NCBI GenBank assembly: GCA_035771165.1
Contig: JAWNZC010000467.1
Coordinates: forward strand, 1,203,501 to 1,267,500
Direction of reading: 5' to 3'
DNA from: Paragorgia papillata
Taxonomy: Eukaryota > Cnidaria > Anthozoa > Scleralcyonacea > Coralliidae
DNA length: 64,000 bases
Shown here: positions 55,294 through 64,000 of the stretch, one piece after another
Numbering within the stretch: the first letter of the stretch is position 1
Layout of the letters: each line of letters starts with the position of its first letter
The notes under the pieces: generated by a model
The model's input: the letters and a program-made list of their open reading frames with translations, nothing else
What the model was told of the DNA's origin: nothing
The model's database searches: none
Translations under genes and position numbers: made by a program

Positions 55294-57172
55294 CCAACCT
55301 CGTCCCCAGGGCCTTTTGCGGTGGGGCAACGCGAAAAGGCCCTGGCATCGGCTGGTTTTTACACCCAGAAATTCTGGATGTAATAAATTATAATACATTT
55401 GGTATCTTCGAAGAAATTAACTGTGCTTCGTCGACTTCAGTTAGCGTTCAATAGCGGCAACTTCTCTTGGTATTGTCTAAAACCACTTCAGGTAAAGTGT
55501 TTTGAATACTTGTTACATAGAGATCTCTTCATCGTCCATAAGCAGCCATCAAAACGACCAGCTCAAGCTAAACTAGTGATCAGGTATTGTGGTATTAAAT
55601 TAAGAAGCTAACTTTCCAAGCCGCAAATATAAGAAATTCAAGAAGTAACAACAGCAGAAGCTCCCGCGCAGTTTCTTCTACCAAAACCACAGGAAGAGAC
55701 AGACAAACATGACTCAGCTTCCTTGAATCCACGAGATTTTGTTGACCGAAATTTAGAAGAAAACAATAATTCTGGTGGCAAACAGTGTGGTTTCATCTGT
55801 TAAGTCTTCCATCGCGGACCGCGGACGGGATGAAATCAGCCCGCAAACTTCTTTGCAAACAGCTACGAGAATCTTAAGGAATTTGATTTTGATAATATGT
55901 GGAAGTAGACGTAGATATTCTCATAGATATTTAACGCCGTGTCTGGCCGCAGCAATACGCCCGTCAAAGCAAGTTTAACCCATAGTCCGCAGTCTGTCAG
56001 GTTTTTCCTAAGTCGAAATCACATAATATGATGCGGCAAAGTGAAATTGACAAGACGTCAAAGCTTGCCTGAGAAATTACAAGGCTGAACCGTTCTAGCT
56101 TTTCAGTTCTACACGTATATTTTATTATTTGGCGTACATATATGTATATTTTTAATTCAAAGACAAAAAACATGCTTAAAAGATTTTCCGCGGAACTTTT
56201 TTATTGTTTGTTGACAATTTTTGGCCGGTTATTTTCCTTGTCACTCTGCATTGTTATCTTTTAGTTGTGTGACTAAAATATAATATTAGCCACTATAAAT
56301 ATAGTCATTGAGGACCACATTTTAACGGCGTTTCCGAGAGGTTTATCTACCACTCTTTGTTCTTTGAGATTTTTCGCTTTGAAATTGGAAAAGGAATATA
56401 TATATAAATATTATATACAACCTCGAATTTGCAAATTGATTAAATTCGAAATGTGATACTCGCGTTAATGGTATTAAATTTCTCACAACTATTTTTTATC
56501 TGAACTGACTGAACAGTATATAATTCCAAACTCGTACTCACTCGCGCTGTCGTACCTATATGTGCTCTCAAAATTACCAGTTAATTTGGAGAGCATATAC
56601 TGCTCCCAGCCTCCCGCACTTCGTTTGTGGCGACACAACATTTATTCTAATTTGCATATTTTGGCTCTTGTCTAAAGTCGCTCATCTTGAAAAGAAATTA
56701 ATACCTCGCACTTTCTGCATATCAACTTTGAACTCGAATCGTCCTCGGTGATCTAAATAATTTCACAAGTATTCTGCACATTCGCACATAAATCCTTGTC
56801 ATTACTGATATTACAGTTTACTGAATACCGAACCATAATGATATGACGACTTTCGAAAGACGGCAGATTAAACTTCGAGGAAAGATGTTTATTCTCGAGA
56901 GTCGTTTTTTTGCCACTGAATTTCTCAAACGTTATTGGAATCCGCCATTATCGCTACTATAAGCATAAGAACAGATCAAACTATAAACGCGGACGCTTAT
57001 GAGCTATTGTCGAATATGAGTCATGAGCAAATTCATTGAAATTTTGCATTAATTGTATTTGCGAAGAATATTTAAGATAAGCGATCAACCAATGAAAACA
57101 CAGAACCCACCAGCCGATGCCAGGGCCTTTTCGCGCTGCCCCACCGCAAAAGGCCCTGGGGACGAGGTTGAC
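55294..57172. mobile_element. 1.9-kb DNA transposon with hairpin-bearing inverted ends
   Basis: The left end CCAACCTCGTCCCCAGGG (55294-) and right end CCCTGGGGACGAGGTTGAC (57154-57172) are inverted copies over about 64 bp. Each end itself contains a hairpin CCAGGGCCTTTT...AAAAGGCCCTGG. Direct repeats ATCTAAA at 55287-55293 and 57173-57179 mark the target duplication. Inside, 55399-55540 reads LKPLQVKCFEYLL followed by RDLFIV. This resembles the Q-motif and start of motif I of a RecQ/DEAD-type helicase, cut off before the P-loop. The element seems to be a deletion derivative. Confidence 0.65.
55399..55611 (+). pseudogene. Helicase N-terminal remnant inside the hairpin-ended transposon
   Basis: SWYCLKPLQVKCFEYLLH then RDLFIV has the spacing of the nucleotide-recognition motif before the P-loop in RecQ-type helicases. 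No GxGKS loop follows; the text changes to HKQPSKRPAQAKL. Only about 40 residues support the call. Confidence 0.3.
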
Positions 57173-57179
57173 ATCTAAA

Positions 57180-57539
57180 CATATTTTTTGCATTATTCGG
57201 TGCCTACCACCTGCGTTTCGTATATAGTTCTTGGACCAAGCAGCAAGGCGATTAATACTAGGTATTAAAACAGTACGTATATGTTCTTTGATATTCTGTG
57301 GCTCTTTCTTGTACCTCCAGTACTCAAGCCAAGGCTTCCTAGGTACTGATTTCAAGTGTCAACACGGCATTTTCTCGCGTCTGTAATATACTCAGTAACA
57401 TTACTAATCAACTACTGATGAATTCGCCAATACCGGGGAAATCACCTCAACCCAACTCGATTAAACTGTTGAAAAGAAAGAAATCGAAAATCAAGGCTGA
57501 GCTTACAGTTTCGCAAGGCCTGACGGGATGATGCAATAA

Positions 57540-57540
<1 letters not shown>
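57180..57540 (-). other. Flank of the transposon with a minus-strand open frame
   Basis: The frame 57355-57180 (RKPWLEYWRYKKEPQNIKEH, RTVLIPSINRLAAWSKNYIR) would continue into the left flank (from 55293 leftwards, MLVVYKSPIMKVSYYIWKCV) if the transposon and one ATCTAAA were absent, and then stop. I do not recognise the product. Confidence 0.3.

Positions 57541-57572
<32 letters not shown>
57541..57572. repeat. C32 homopolymer
   Basis: 32 uninterrupted C followed by T and an A-rich run. An unusually long mononucleotide tract; its length is likely uncertain in any assembly. Confidence 0.9.
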
Positions 57573-57574
<2 letters not shown>

Positions 57575-57824
57575 AAAAAAAAAGAAAAAAGGCCGAATCC
57601 TAGACTCGTCCTACCATAGGAGCCCGAGTAATGATTTGAACCTAGGAGTATCAGTAGATATTTGTTGAAGTTGATCATTTGAGAAAGACTTGGTGATTTG
57701 CTAAATTTTTCGCATCTCATTATTGATTTGTTATTGTTATTTTTATCTGATTGGCTTATTTTTAGTCACATGATTATCCTTCTTATATAAGCTCGTTTTA
57801 TATAAGCTAATTTTAGTCTTTACG

Positions 57825-57870
57825 TTTCTCTCTGACGAAGGGCCTTCGCTCGAAACGTTAGACTCCTGCG
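57825..57870 (+). ncRNA. Single hammerhead-like motif related to the 120-bp array
   Basis: CTGACGA (57832-57838), a GGGC...GCTC stem, GAAA (57852-57855), C, GTT (57857-57859), with TCT/AGA as minimal stem I. Same order as in the array. The cleavage triplet would be GUU and one nucleotide separates core and stem II, so activity is doubtful. Confidence 0.25.
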
Positions 57871-57919
57871 TTCTCTGTGTTTCTGCAGTATATCTAACCT
57901 TACTATATTTCGATTGCTG

Positions 57920-58085
57920 TTGGTGATAGTGTCTGACGTTATAAAATAAAGTAGATGGTTTGAACCTAGGAGTATTGACGTTGATTATCTAGGTTAGTGT
58001 GGTCTTGAGAAAGACTGTTGGTGGTAGTGACTGACGTTATAAAGTAAATGGTTTGAACCTAAGGAGTATCAGTAGATGTTTGTTG
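57920..58085. repeat. Inverted copies of the 105-bp unit of 41690-42005
   Basis: GGTTTGAACCTAGGAGTATT, TGGTAGTGACTGACGTTATA and ATCAGTAGATGTTTGTTGAAG match the reverse complement of the gene A intron repeat. A further piece is at 57640-57675. Confidence 0.75.
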
Positions 58086-58161
58086 AAGTCTTGAATAGAA
58101 CAGACTAAATTTTTATGTCATAGGCAGTTCAATAACAAGCTTCATCTTTTCTGTTTTCTAG

Positions 58162-58353
58162 CATTGGCAATTTTGGGTGTGTTGCCACTTGTTATGCCTG
58201 AGATTGAAAAACGATTTAATTTTTCCAGTTCTCAGATTCGAATGATAGCCACAGCTAATGATGTTGCTGCTGTTGTGTTCGGATTGATTGTTTCCCATTA
58301 TGGAAACTTTGGAAATAAAATCAAGTGGATTGGTTTTGGTGGAATAATAACAG
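58162..58353 (+). CDS. SLCO gene B, second exon
   Basis: Acceptor TTCTGTTTTCTAG ends at 58161, donor GTAATG at 58354. CA completes the Ala codon of exon 1. The exon reads LAILGVLPLVMPEIEKRFNF, SSSQIRMIATANDVAAVVFG, LIVSHYGNFGNKIKWIGFGG. This is the SLCO/OATP pattern: helix 1 end, (L/I)E(K/R)RF, S-S-x2-(S/R)xxIA-x3-D(I/V), helix 2, then the cytoplasmic HYG...K-x-(R/K)W(I/L)G motif and helix 3. It ends with G, completed by GA of the next exon. Confidence 0.85.
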
Positions 58354-58357
58354 GTAA

Positions 58358-58860
58358 TGATGTAACAGGCGGGCGGGAGGGCCGGTGGGCGGGCTGGCAG
58401 GCAGGCAGGAAGGAAGGAAGGAAGGAAGGAGGGAGGGAGGGAGGGAGGGAGCGAGGGAAGGAAAGAAGGAGGGAAGGAGAGAAGGAGGGAGGGAAGCAAG
58501 CAAGTAAGCAAGGAGGCTAGCTAGTAGGAAGGAAGTGTGCGAGTGAGCCAGGGAGGGATGGAGGGAGGCAGGAAGGCAGGGAGGAAGGAAGGAAGGAGGG
58601 AAGGAAGGAAGGAAGGAAGGAAGGAGAGAGGGAGGGAAGGAGAGAAGGAAGGAGGGAGGGGAGGAAGGAAGCAAGGAAACAAGCAAGCAAGGAAGCTAGC
58701 TAGCTAGCAAAGAAGGAAGGAAGCAAGGAAGCAAGCAATGAAGCAAGCGAGCGAGGAAGGGAGGGAGGCATGCAGGCAGGCAGGCAGGGAGGAAGGGATG
58801 GAGGGAGGAAGGCAGGAAGGAAGGAAGCAAGGAAGGAAGAAAAACACGAGCAGACAGACA
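58358..58860. repeat. GGAAG/GGGAG/GCAAG purine-rich arrays
   Basis: Mixed (GGAA)n, (GGGA)n, (GGCA)n and GCTA words in intron 2 of SLCO gene B. ORFs across it are artefacts. Confidence 0.9.
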
Positions 58861-58904
58861 AAAAAAACAGACAGACGCACACACAAACGAACAGACGCAG
58901 ACAC

Positions 58905-59067
58905 AAACACAGACACAGACACAGACACAGACACAGACACAGACACAGACACAGACACAGACACAGACACAGACACAGACACAGACACAGACACAGACAC
59001 AGACACAGACACAGACACAGACACAGACACAGACACAGACACAGACACAGACACAGACACAGACACG
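58905..59067. repeat. (ACAGAC)n hexamer
   Basis: About 26 nearly perfect hexamers, ending in ACACGTACAGATACC. Confidence 0.95.
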
Positions 59068-59134
59068 TACAGATACCGACAAACCAAGCCTTTATGTGTG
59101 ACTATCTTTTTTGATAACTTTTCTTTTTTTCAAG

Positions 59135-59529
59135 GACTTGGATTTTTAATAGTCACATTACCTCATTACATTATTGAAAAATAGAACCCTCCTCAAGCTT
59201 CATTCCCAGATATTCTCTGCGACACACCAACAACCCTAACATCTTTTGCGAACACAACAACAACAACAACAATAACGACTTCTGAAAGTTGTGACGAAGG
59301 CTTTATTGCCGATTGGTATTACCTAGCTGTATTCGTAATTGGTCAGTTTTTTTCCGGACTCGGTTCGATTTCTTTATTCTCATTGACACCATCGATATTT
59401 TTCAAATCATGCAGTCCTAAGACTTTCCCAATATTCATTGGGCTTTGGCAGTTTTCAATGTTTTTGGGTTCAATGGTTGCTTTTGGTTTAACAGGGCCAT
59501 TATTGGCACTATATGTTGATATTAAACAG
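59135..59529 (+). CDS. SLCO gene B, third exon with an in-frame TAG
   Basis: Acceptor TTTTTTTCAAG, donor GTATTTTTT at 59530. The exon reads LGFLIVTLPHYIIEK, TAG (59182-59184), then in the same frame NPPQASFPDILCDTP, a Thr-rich loop (six ACA codons near 59260), ESCDEGFIADWYYLAVFVIG, QFFSGLGSISLFSLTP, SPKTFPIFIGLWQFSMF and GPLLALYVDIKQ. This is helix 3, the first large extracellular loop with conserved cysteines, and helices 4-5 of SLCO transporters. Both sides of the stop align in one frame, so it is a substitution and not a shift. The gene is either a recent pseudogene or carries a base error. Confidence 0.8.
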
Positions 59530-59539
59530 GTATTTTTTG

Positions 59540-60305
59540 TATCTAATTGTGGTGAGGTGGCGTGGGGAGGTGAGGTGTGGGGAAGTGGGGTGGGGAGGTG
59601 AGGTGTGGGGAGGTGGGGTGGGGAGGGAGGTGTGGGGAGGTGTGGGGAGGGGAGGTGTGGGGAGGGAGGTGTGGGGGAGGGGAGGTGTGGGGAGGGGAGG
59701 TGTGGGGAGGGGAGTGTGGGGAGGGGAGGTGTGGGAGAGTGTGGGAGGGGGTGTGGGGAGGGGTTTGGGCTAGGAGGTGTGGGGAGGGGAGGTGTGGTGG
59801 AGGGGAGGTGTGGGGGAGGGGAGGTTGTGGGGAGGGGAGTGTGGGGAGGGGAGGTGTGGGGAGGGAGGTGTGGGGAGGGGAGTTGAGGGGAGGGAGGTCT
59901 GGGGAGGGGAGGTGTGAGGGGAGGGGATGGTTGTGGGGAGGGGCGGTCGTACTATGTGGAGAGGGGAGGTGTGGGGAGAGGAGGTGTGTGGGGGAGGGGG
60001 AGGTGTGGGAGGCGTGTGGGGAGGGAGGTGTGGGGATGCGGGAGGCGTGGGGAGGGGAGGTGTGGGAGAGGGGAGGTTGTGGGGAGGGAGGTTGTGGGGA
60101 GGGGAGGATTGTGGGTGAGGGAGGTGTGGGGCGAAGGGGAGGTGTGGAGGGGATTGTGTGGTGGAGGGGAGGTGTGGGCAAAATAGGGAGGAGGTGTGGG
60201 GAGGGGAGGTGTGGGGAGGGGAGGTGTGGGGAGGGGAGGTGTGGGGAGGGGAGGTGTGGGGAGGGGAGGTGTTGGGTGGAGGGAGGTGTCGGAGAGGGGA
60301 GGTGA
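59540..60305. repeat. GGGGAGGTGTGG array (G-quadruplex-prone)
   Basis: 11-12-bp units GGGGAGGTGTGG/GGGAGGTGTGG with many one-base changes, strongly G-skewed on the + strand. Dense runs of four G fit intramolecular quadruplexes. In intron 3 of SLCO gene B. Confidence 0.9.
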
Positions 60306-63300
60306 GTATGGTGGGGTGTGTAGGTGAGGTGAGGTGTAGTGAGGTGTAGTGAGGTGAAGTGTAGTGAGGTGAGGTGTGGTGAGATGAGGTGTGGTGAGGT
60401 GGTGTGTAGTGTGGTGAGTTGTGGTGAGATGAGGTGTGGTGAGGTGAGATGTAGTGAGGCGAGGTGTAGTTAGGTGAGGTGTAGTTAGGTGAGGTGTGGT
60501 GAGATGTGATGTGGTGAGGTGTGGTGAGGTGAGGTGTAGTTAGGTGAGGTGTGGTGAGGTGTGGTGTGGTGAGGTGTGGTGAGGTGAGGTGTAGTGAGGT
60601 GAAGTGTAGTGAGGTGAGGTGTAGTTAGGTGAGGTGTGGTGAGGTGTAGTTAGGTGGTTTGGTTTTGGGTGTGGTGAGGTTGCGTGGTGGTGGATTGTGA
60701 TGACGGGTTGAGGTGTGTGGTGAGGTGGTGAGGTGAGGTGTGGTGAGGTGTGGTGTGGTGTGGTGAGGATGTGGTGAGGTGAGGTGTGTGGTGAGGTTTG
60801 GTGAGGTGTAGTGAGGTGAGGTGTAGAGAGGTGAGGTGTAGTGAGGTGAGGTGTAGTGAGGTGAGGTGTAGTTAGGTGAGGTCGTGTGGGTGAGGTGTGG
60901 TGAGGTGTGGTATTGAGGTGGTGGTGAAGGATGTGGTTTGAGGTGTGGTGAGGTGTTGGTGAGGTGTGGTGAGGTTGGTAGAGGGTGTGGTGAGATGAGG
61001 TGTCTGGTGTGGTTGAAAGGGTTGTGGTGAGGTGTGGTGAGGTGTGGTTGTGTGGTGTGGTGAGATGAGGTGTGGTGAGGTGTGGTGAGGTGTAGTGAGG
61101 TGTGGTTAGGTGTGGTGAGGTGAGGTGTGGTGAGGTGAGGTGTGGTGAGATGAGGTGTGGTGTGGTGAGGTGAGGTGTAGTGTGGTGTGGTGAGGTGAGG
61201 TGTGGTGAGGTGTGGTGAGATGAGGTGTGGTGAGGTGAGGTGTGGTGAGCTGATGTGTGGTGAGGTGAGGTGTGGTGTGGTGAGGTGTGGTGAGATGAGG
61301 TGTGATGAGGTGAGGTGTAGTGAGGTGAGGTGTAGTGAGGTGAGGTGTAGTGAGGTGAGGTGTAGTGAGGTGAGGTGTAGTTAGGTGAGATGTGGTGAGG
61401 TGTTGTGAGATGAGGTGTGGTGAGGTGTGGTGAGATGAGGTGTGGTGAGGTGTGGTGTGGTGAGGTGAGGTGTAGTGAGGTGAGGTGTGGTGAGGTGTAG
61501 CGAGGTGAGGTGTAGTGAGGTGAGGTGTGGTGAGGTGTGGTGAGGTGTGGTGAGGTGTGGTGAGGTGTGGTCGAGGTGTGGTGAGGTGAGGCGTAGTGAG
61601 GTGAGGTGTGAGGTGAGGTATGGTGAGGTATGGTGAGGTGTGGTGAGGTGAGGTGTAGTGAAATGTGGTGTGGTGAGGTGACATGAGATGTAGTGAGATG
61701 AGGTGTGGGATATGGAGAGGTCGTGTGAGGTGTGGTGGTGTGGTGAGGTGTGGTGAGGTGAGGTGTGTGGTGAGGTGAGGTGGTGAGGTTGTTAGTTAGG
61801 TGAGGTGGAGGTGTGGTGAGGTGTGTGTGGTGTGGTGAGGTGGAAGGTGTGGTGAGGGTGGTGAGGTGAGGTGTGGTGAGGTGTGGTGTGGTGTGGGGAG
61901 GTGTGGTGAGGTGAGGTGTGGTGAGGTTGTGGTGAGGTGAGGATGTAGTGAGGTGAGTGTAGTAGGTGAGGTGTGTAGTGAGGTGAGGTGTAGTGACGGT
62001 GAGGTGTAGTTAGGTGAGGTGGTGGTGACGTGTGTGAGGGTGTGGTGAGGTGTGGTGAGGTGTGGTGAGGGTGTGGTGAGGTGTGGTGAGTTGTGTGAGG
62101 TGTGGTGTGTGTTTGGTGAGATGAGGTGTGGTGAGGTGTGTGGTGAGGTGTGGTGAGGTGTGGTGAAAGGTGTGGTGTGTGGTGTGGTGAGATGAGGTGT
62201 GGTGAGGTGTGGTGAGGGTAAACATGTGGTGAGGTGTGGTGAGGTGTGGTGAGGTGTGGTGAGGTTCCTGTTGTGAGTGGTGTGGTGAGGTGTGGTGTGA
62301 GTGTGGTGAGGTGAGTGGGTGAGGTGTTGGTGAGGTGTGGTGAGGTGAGGTTGTGGTGAGGTGAGGGGAATTGTGGGTGAGGTGACGGTTGTGGTGAGGT
62401 GAGGTGTGGTGAGATGAGGTGTGGTGTGGTGAGGTGTGAGGTTTTGGTGTGGTGTCTGTGGTGTGGTGAGATGAGGAGTGGTGAGTGGGTGGTGAGGTGT
62501 GGTGAGGTGTGGTGCGGGGTGTGGTGAGTTGTGGTGAGGTGAGGTGTTGGTGAGGTGAGGTGTCGGTGAGGTGAGGTGAGGTGAGAGTGTGGTGAGGTCG
62601 AGTGTGGGTGAGATGAGGTGTGGTGTGGTGAGGTGTGAGGTGTTGAGTGTGGTGTGGTGTGGTGAGTTGTGGTGAGGATTGTGGTGTGTTGGTGATTGAT
62701 GTAGGTGTTGGTGAGGTGAGGTGAGGTTGTGGTGAGGGGTGGTGAGATGGATGGGTGTGGTGTCGGGTGAGGTGTGGTGAGATGAGTGGGAGGTGAGGTG
62801 AGGTGTGGTGAGCTGATGTGTGGTGATGGTGAGGGGGGGGGGGGGGGTGGTTGTGGGGTGAGGTGTGGTGGTGTGGTGATTGGTGTGGTGGTGAGGTGTG
62901 GTGAGGTGTGGTGATGGGTGCGGTGTGGTGAGGTGAGGTGTGGTGAGGTGAAGGGTGTGGTGAGGTGAGGTGGTGGTGTGATGAGGTGGGGTGTGGTTTT
63001 TGGTGAGGGTGTAGGGGGTGTGTGGTGAGAATGGTGGTGTGACGAGGTGTGATGTGGGGGAGTGTGGTAGGTGTGTTAGGTGTGTGTGGGTGAGTGGTTG
63101 GGGTGGCTGAGTGTGGGACTATGTTGGTGAGGTGAGACGAGGTGTGGTGTGGGTGTGGTAGTGTAGAGGTGGGGGGGGTGTTGGGTGACGTGAGGTGTGG
63201 TGAGGTATGTGTGTTTAGGTGAGTCGTAACTTCTGTGGTTTCATGGTTGGAGGTGTTTTTTATTTATGAGATGACTCTTCTTTCTACATTATGTTGGGTA

Positions 63301-64000
63301 GGTGTGGACTAATACTAAGAACAAGTGAGGTTGGTATTTGGTGTGGTGAGGTCGTGGTGAGGTGAGGTGTTGGTGATGCATGAGGTGTGGTGAGGTGAGG
63401 TGTGGGTGAGTATGATGGTGTGGTAGTGGGTGAGGTGAGGTGTAGTGTGGTGTGGTGAGGTGAGTGTCGTGGTGAGGTGAGTGGTGGAGATGAGGTGTGG
63501 TGAGGTGAGGTGTGGTTGAGCTGATGTGTGGTGAGGTGAGGTGTAGTGTGGTAGATGTGTGAGGAGTGTGGTGAGATGAGGTGGTGGTGAGGTGAGGTGT
63601 AGTGAGGTGAGGTGTGTGAGGTGAGGTGTAGTTGAGGTGAGGTGTGTAGGTGAGGTGAGGGTGTAGTTAGGTGAGATGTGGTGAGGTGTTGTGAGATGAG
63701 GTTGTTGGTGAGGGTGTGGTCCCCCCCCCCCCCCCAAGCTGAGCATGATGGTGTGTGTGGTGAGGTGTGGTGTGGTGAGGTGAGGTGTAATGAGGTGAGG
63801 TGTGGTGAGGTGTAGCGAGGTGAGGTGTTGTAGTGAGGTGAGGTGTGGGTCTGAGGGTGTGGTCTTGGTGTGGTTAGGTGAGGCGTAGTGATGGGTGAGG
63901 ATGTGAGGTGCAGTGATGGTGAGTATGGTGAGGGTGGGTGAGGTGAGGGTGTAGTGAAATGTGGTGTGGTGGGGTGACATGAGATGTAGTGAGATGAGGT
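60306..64000. repeat. GGTGAGGTGTGGTGA array to the window end
   Basis: 3.7 kb of GTGAGGTGTGGTGAGGTGAG and GTGTAGTGAGGTG words, becoming more irregular to the right with a G13 run near 62834 and a C15 run near 63721. The blocks 61100-61700 and 63330-63990 resemble each other over hundreds of bases. A non-repeat island lies at about 63215-63330. ORFs in it are artefacts. Confidence 0.9.

Noticed and set aside
59543..60349. Several Gly/Arg/Val/Cys-rich ORFs
   Set aside because: Overlapping open frames in a G-rich repeat; no motif and many indels.

Overview
The window is eukaryotic nuclear DNA from an animal. It is AT-rich, intron-bearing and packed with transposons and simple repeats. The mix of families (non-LTR retrotransposons with restriction-like endonucleases, Crypton-type tyrosine recombinases, 5S- and tRNA-derived SINEs, foldback MITEs, hammerhead-like tandem repeats) and several wordings I associate with coral genomes point to an anthozoan cnidarian, probably a stony coral. 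That is inference from family content, not a database match.

Host genes: I can support only parts of two genes, both on the + strand and both of the organic anion transporter family (SLCO/OATP). Gene A contributes its last three exons (40187-40238, 41492-41681, 43227-43255). Gene B contributes its first three recognisable exons (52196-52361, 58162-58353, 59135-59529) and runs off the right edge. Splice phases match across every junction. The order C-terminal end then N-terminal end means a tandem pair of paralogues. Each carries one lesion: a missing base in an A5 run in gene A and an in-frame TAG in gene B.

Layout. 1-830: broken Ty3/gypsy-type gag with a candidate short LTR, minus strand. 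1.2-12.7 kb: three LINE pieces, a SINE and a Crypton-like element, most with an end in (TAA)n; a 1.55-kb foldback transposon sits inside one LINE ORF with an 8-bp target duplication. 12.7-23 kb: mostly non-coding DNA with foldback elements, a nearly perfect 229-bp-arm palindrome, two copies of a tRNA-derived SINE and a 1.5-kb GGAAGGTTTACTAGTGA minisatellite. 23-27.3 kb: LINE ORF1 and a 5'-truncated CR1/Jockey-like LINE. 27.8-32 kb: palindromic SINE pair, second Crypton-like gene and a broken Tc1-type transposase. 33-35.7 kb: converging pseudogenes of a herpes-tegument-type cysteine peptidase and an SF3-type NTPase. 36-40 kb: MITEs and SINEs. 40-44 kb: end of SLCO gene A with its introns full of 4-, 8- and 10-mer repeats. 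44-46.5 kb: LINE tail followed by about 1.5 kb of changing pentamer arrays. 46.6-51.7 kb: a nearly intact two-ORF LINE flanked by a 100-bp direct duplication. 52-64 kb: start of SLCO gene B, whose introns hold minisatellites, a 120-bp hammerhead-like tandem array, a 1.9-kb hairpin-ended transposon, a C32 tract and more than 4 kb of G-rich repeat reaching the window end.

The most notable signals are the 120-bp array carrying CTGANGA...GAAAC...GTC in each intact unit, the LINE with a 100-bp target duplication and overlapping UGAUG stop/start, the repeated use of (TAA)n as an insertion boundary, and the tandem SLCO pair. Nothing here looks like a cooperating operon; the window is best read as two neighbouring transporter genes embedded in layers of selfish DNA.
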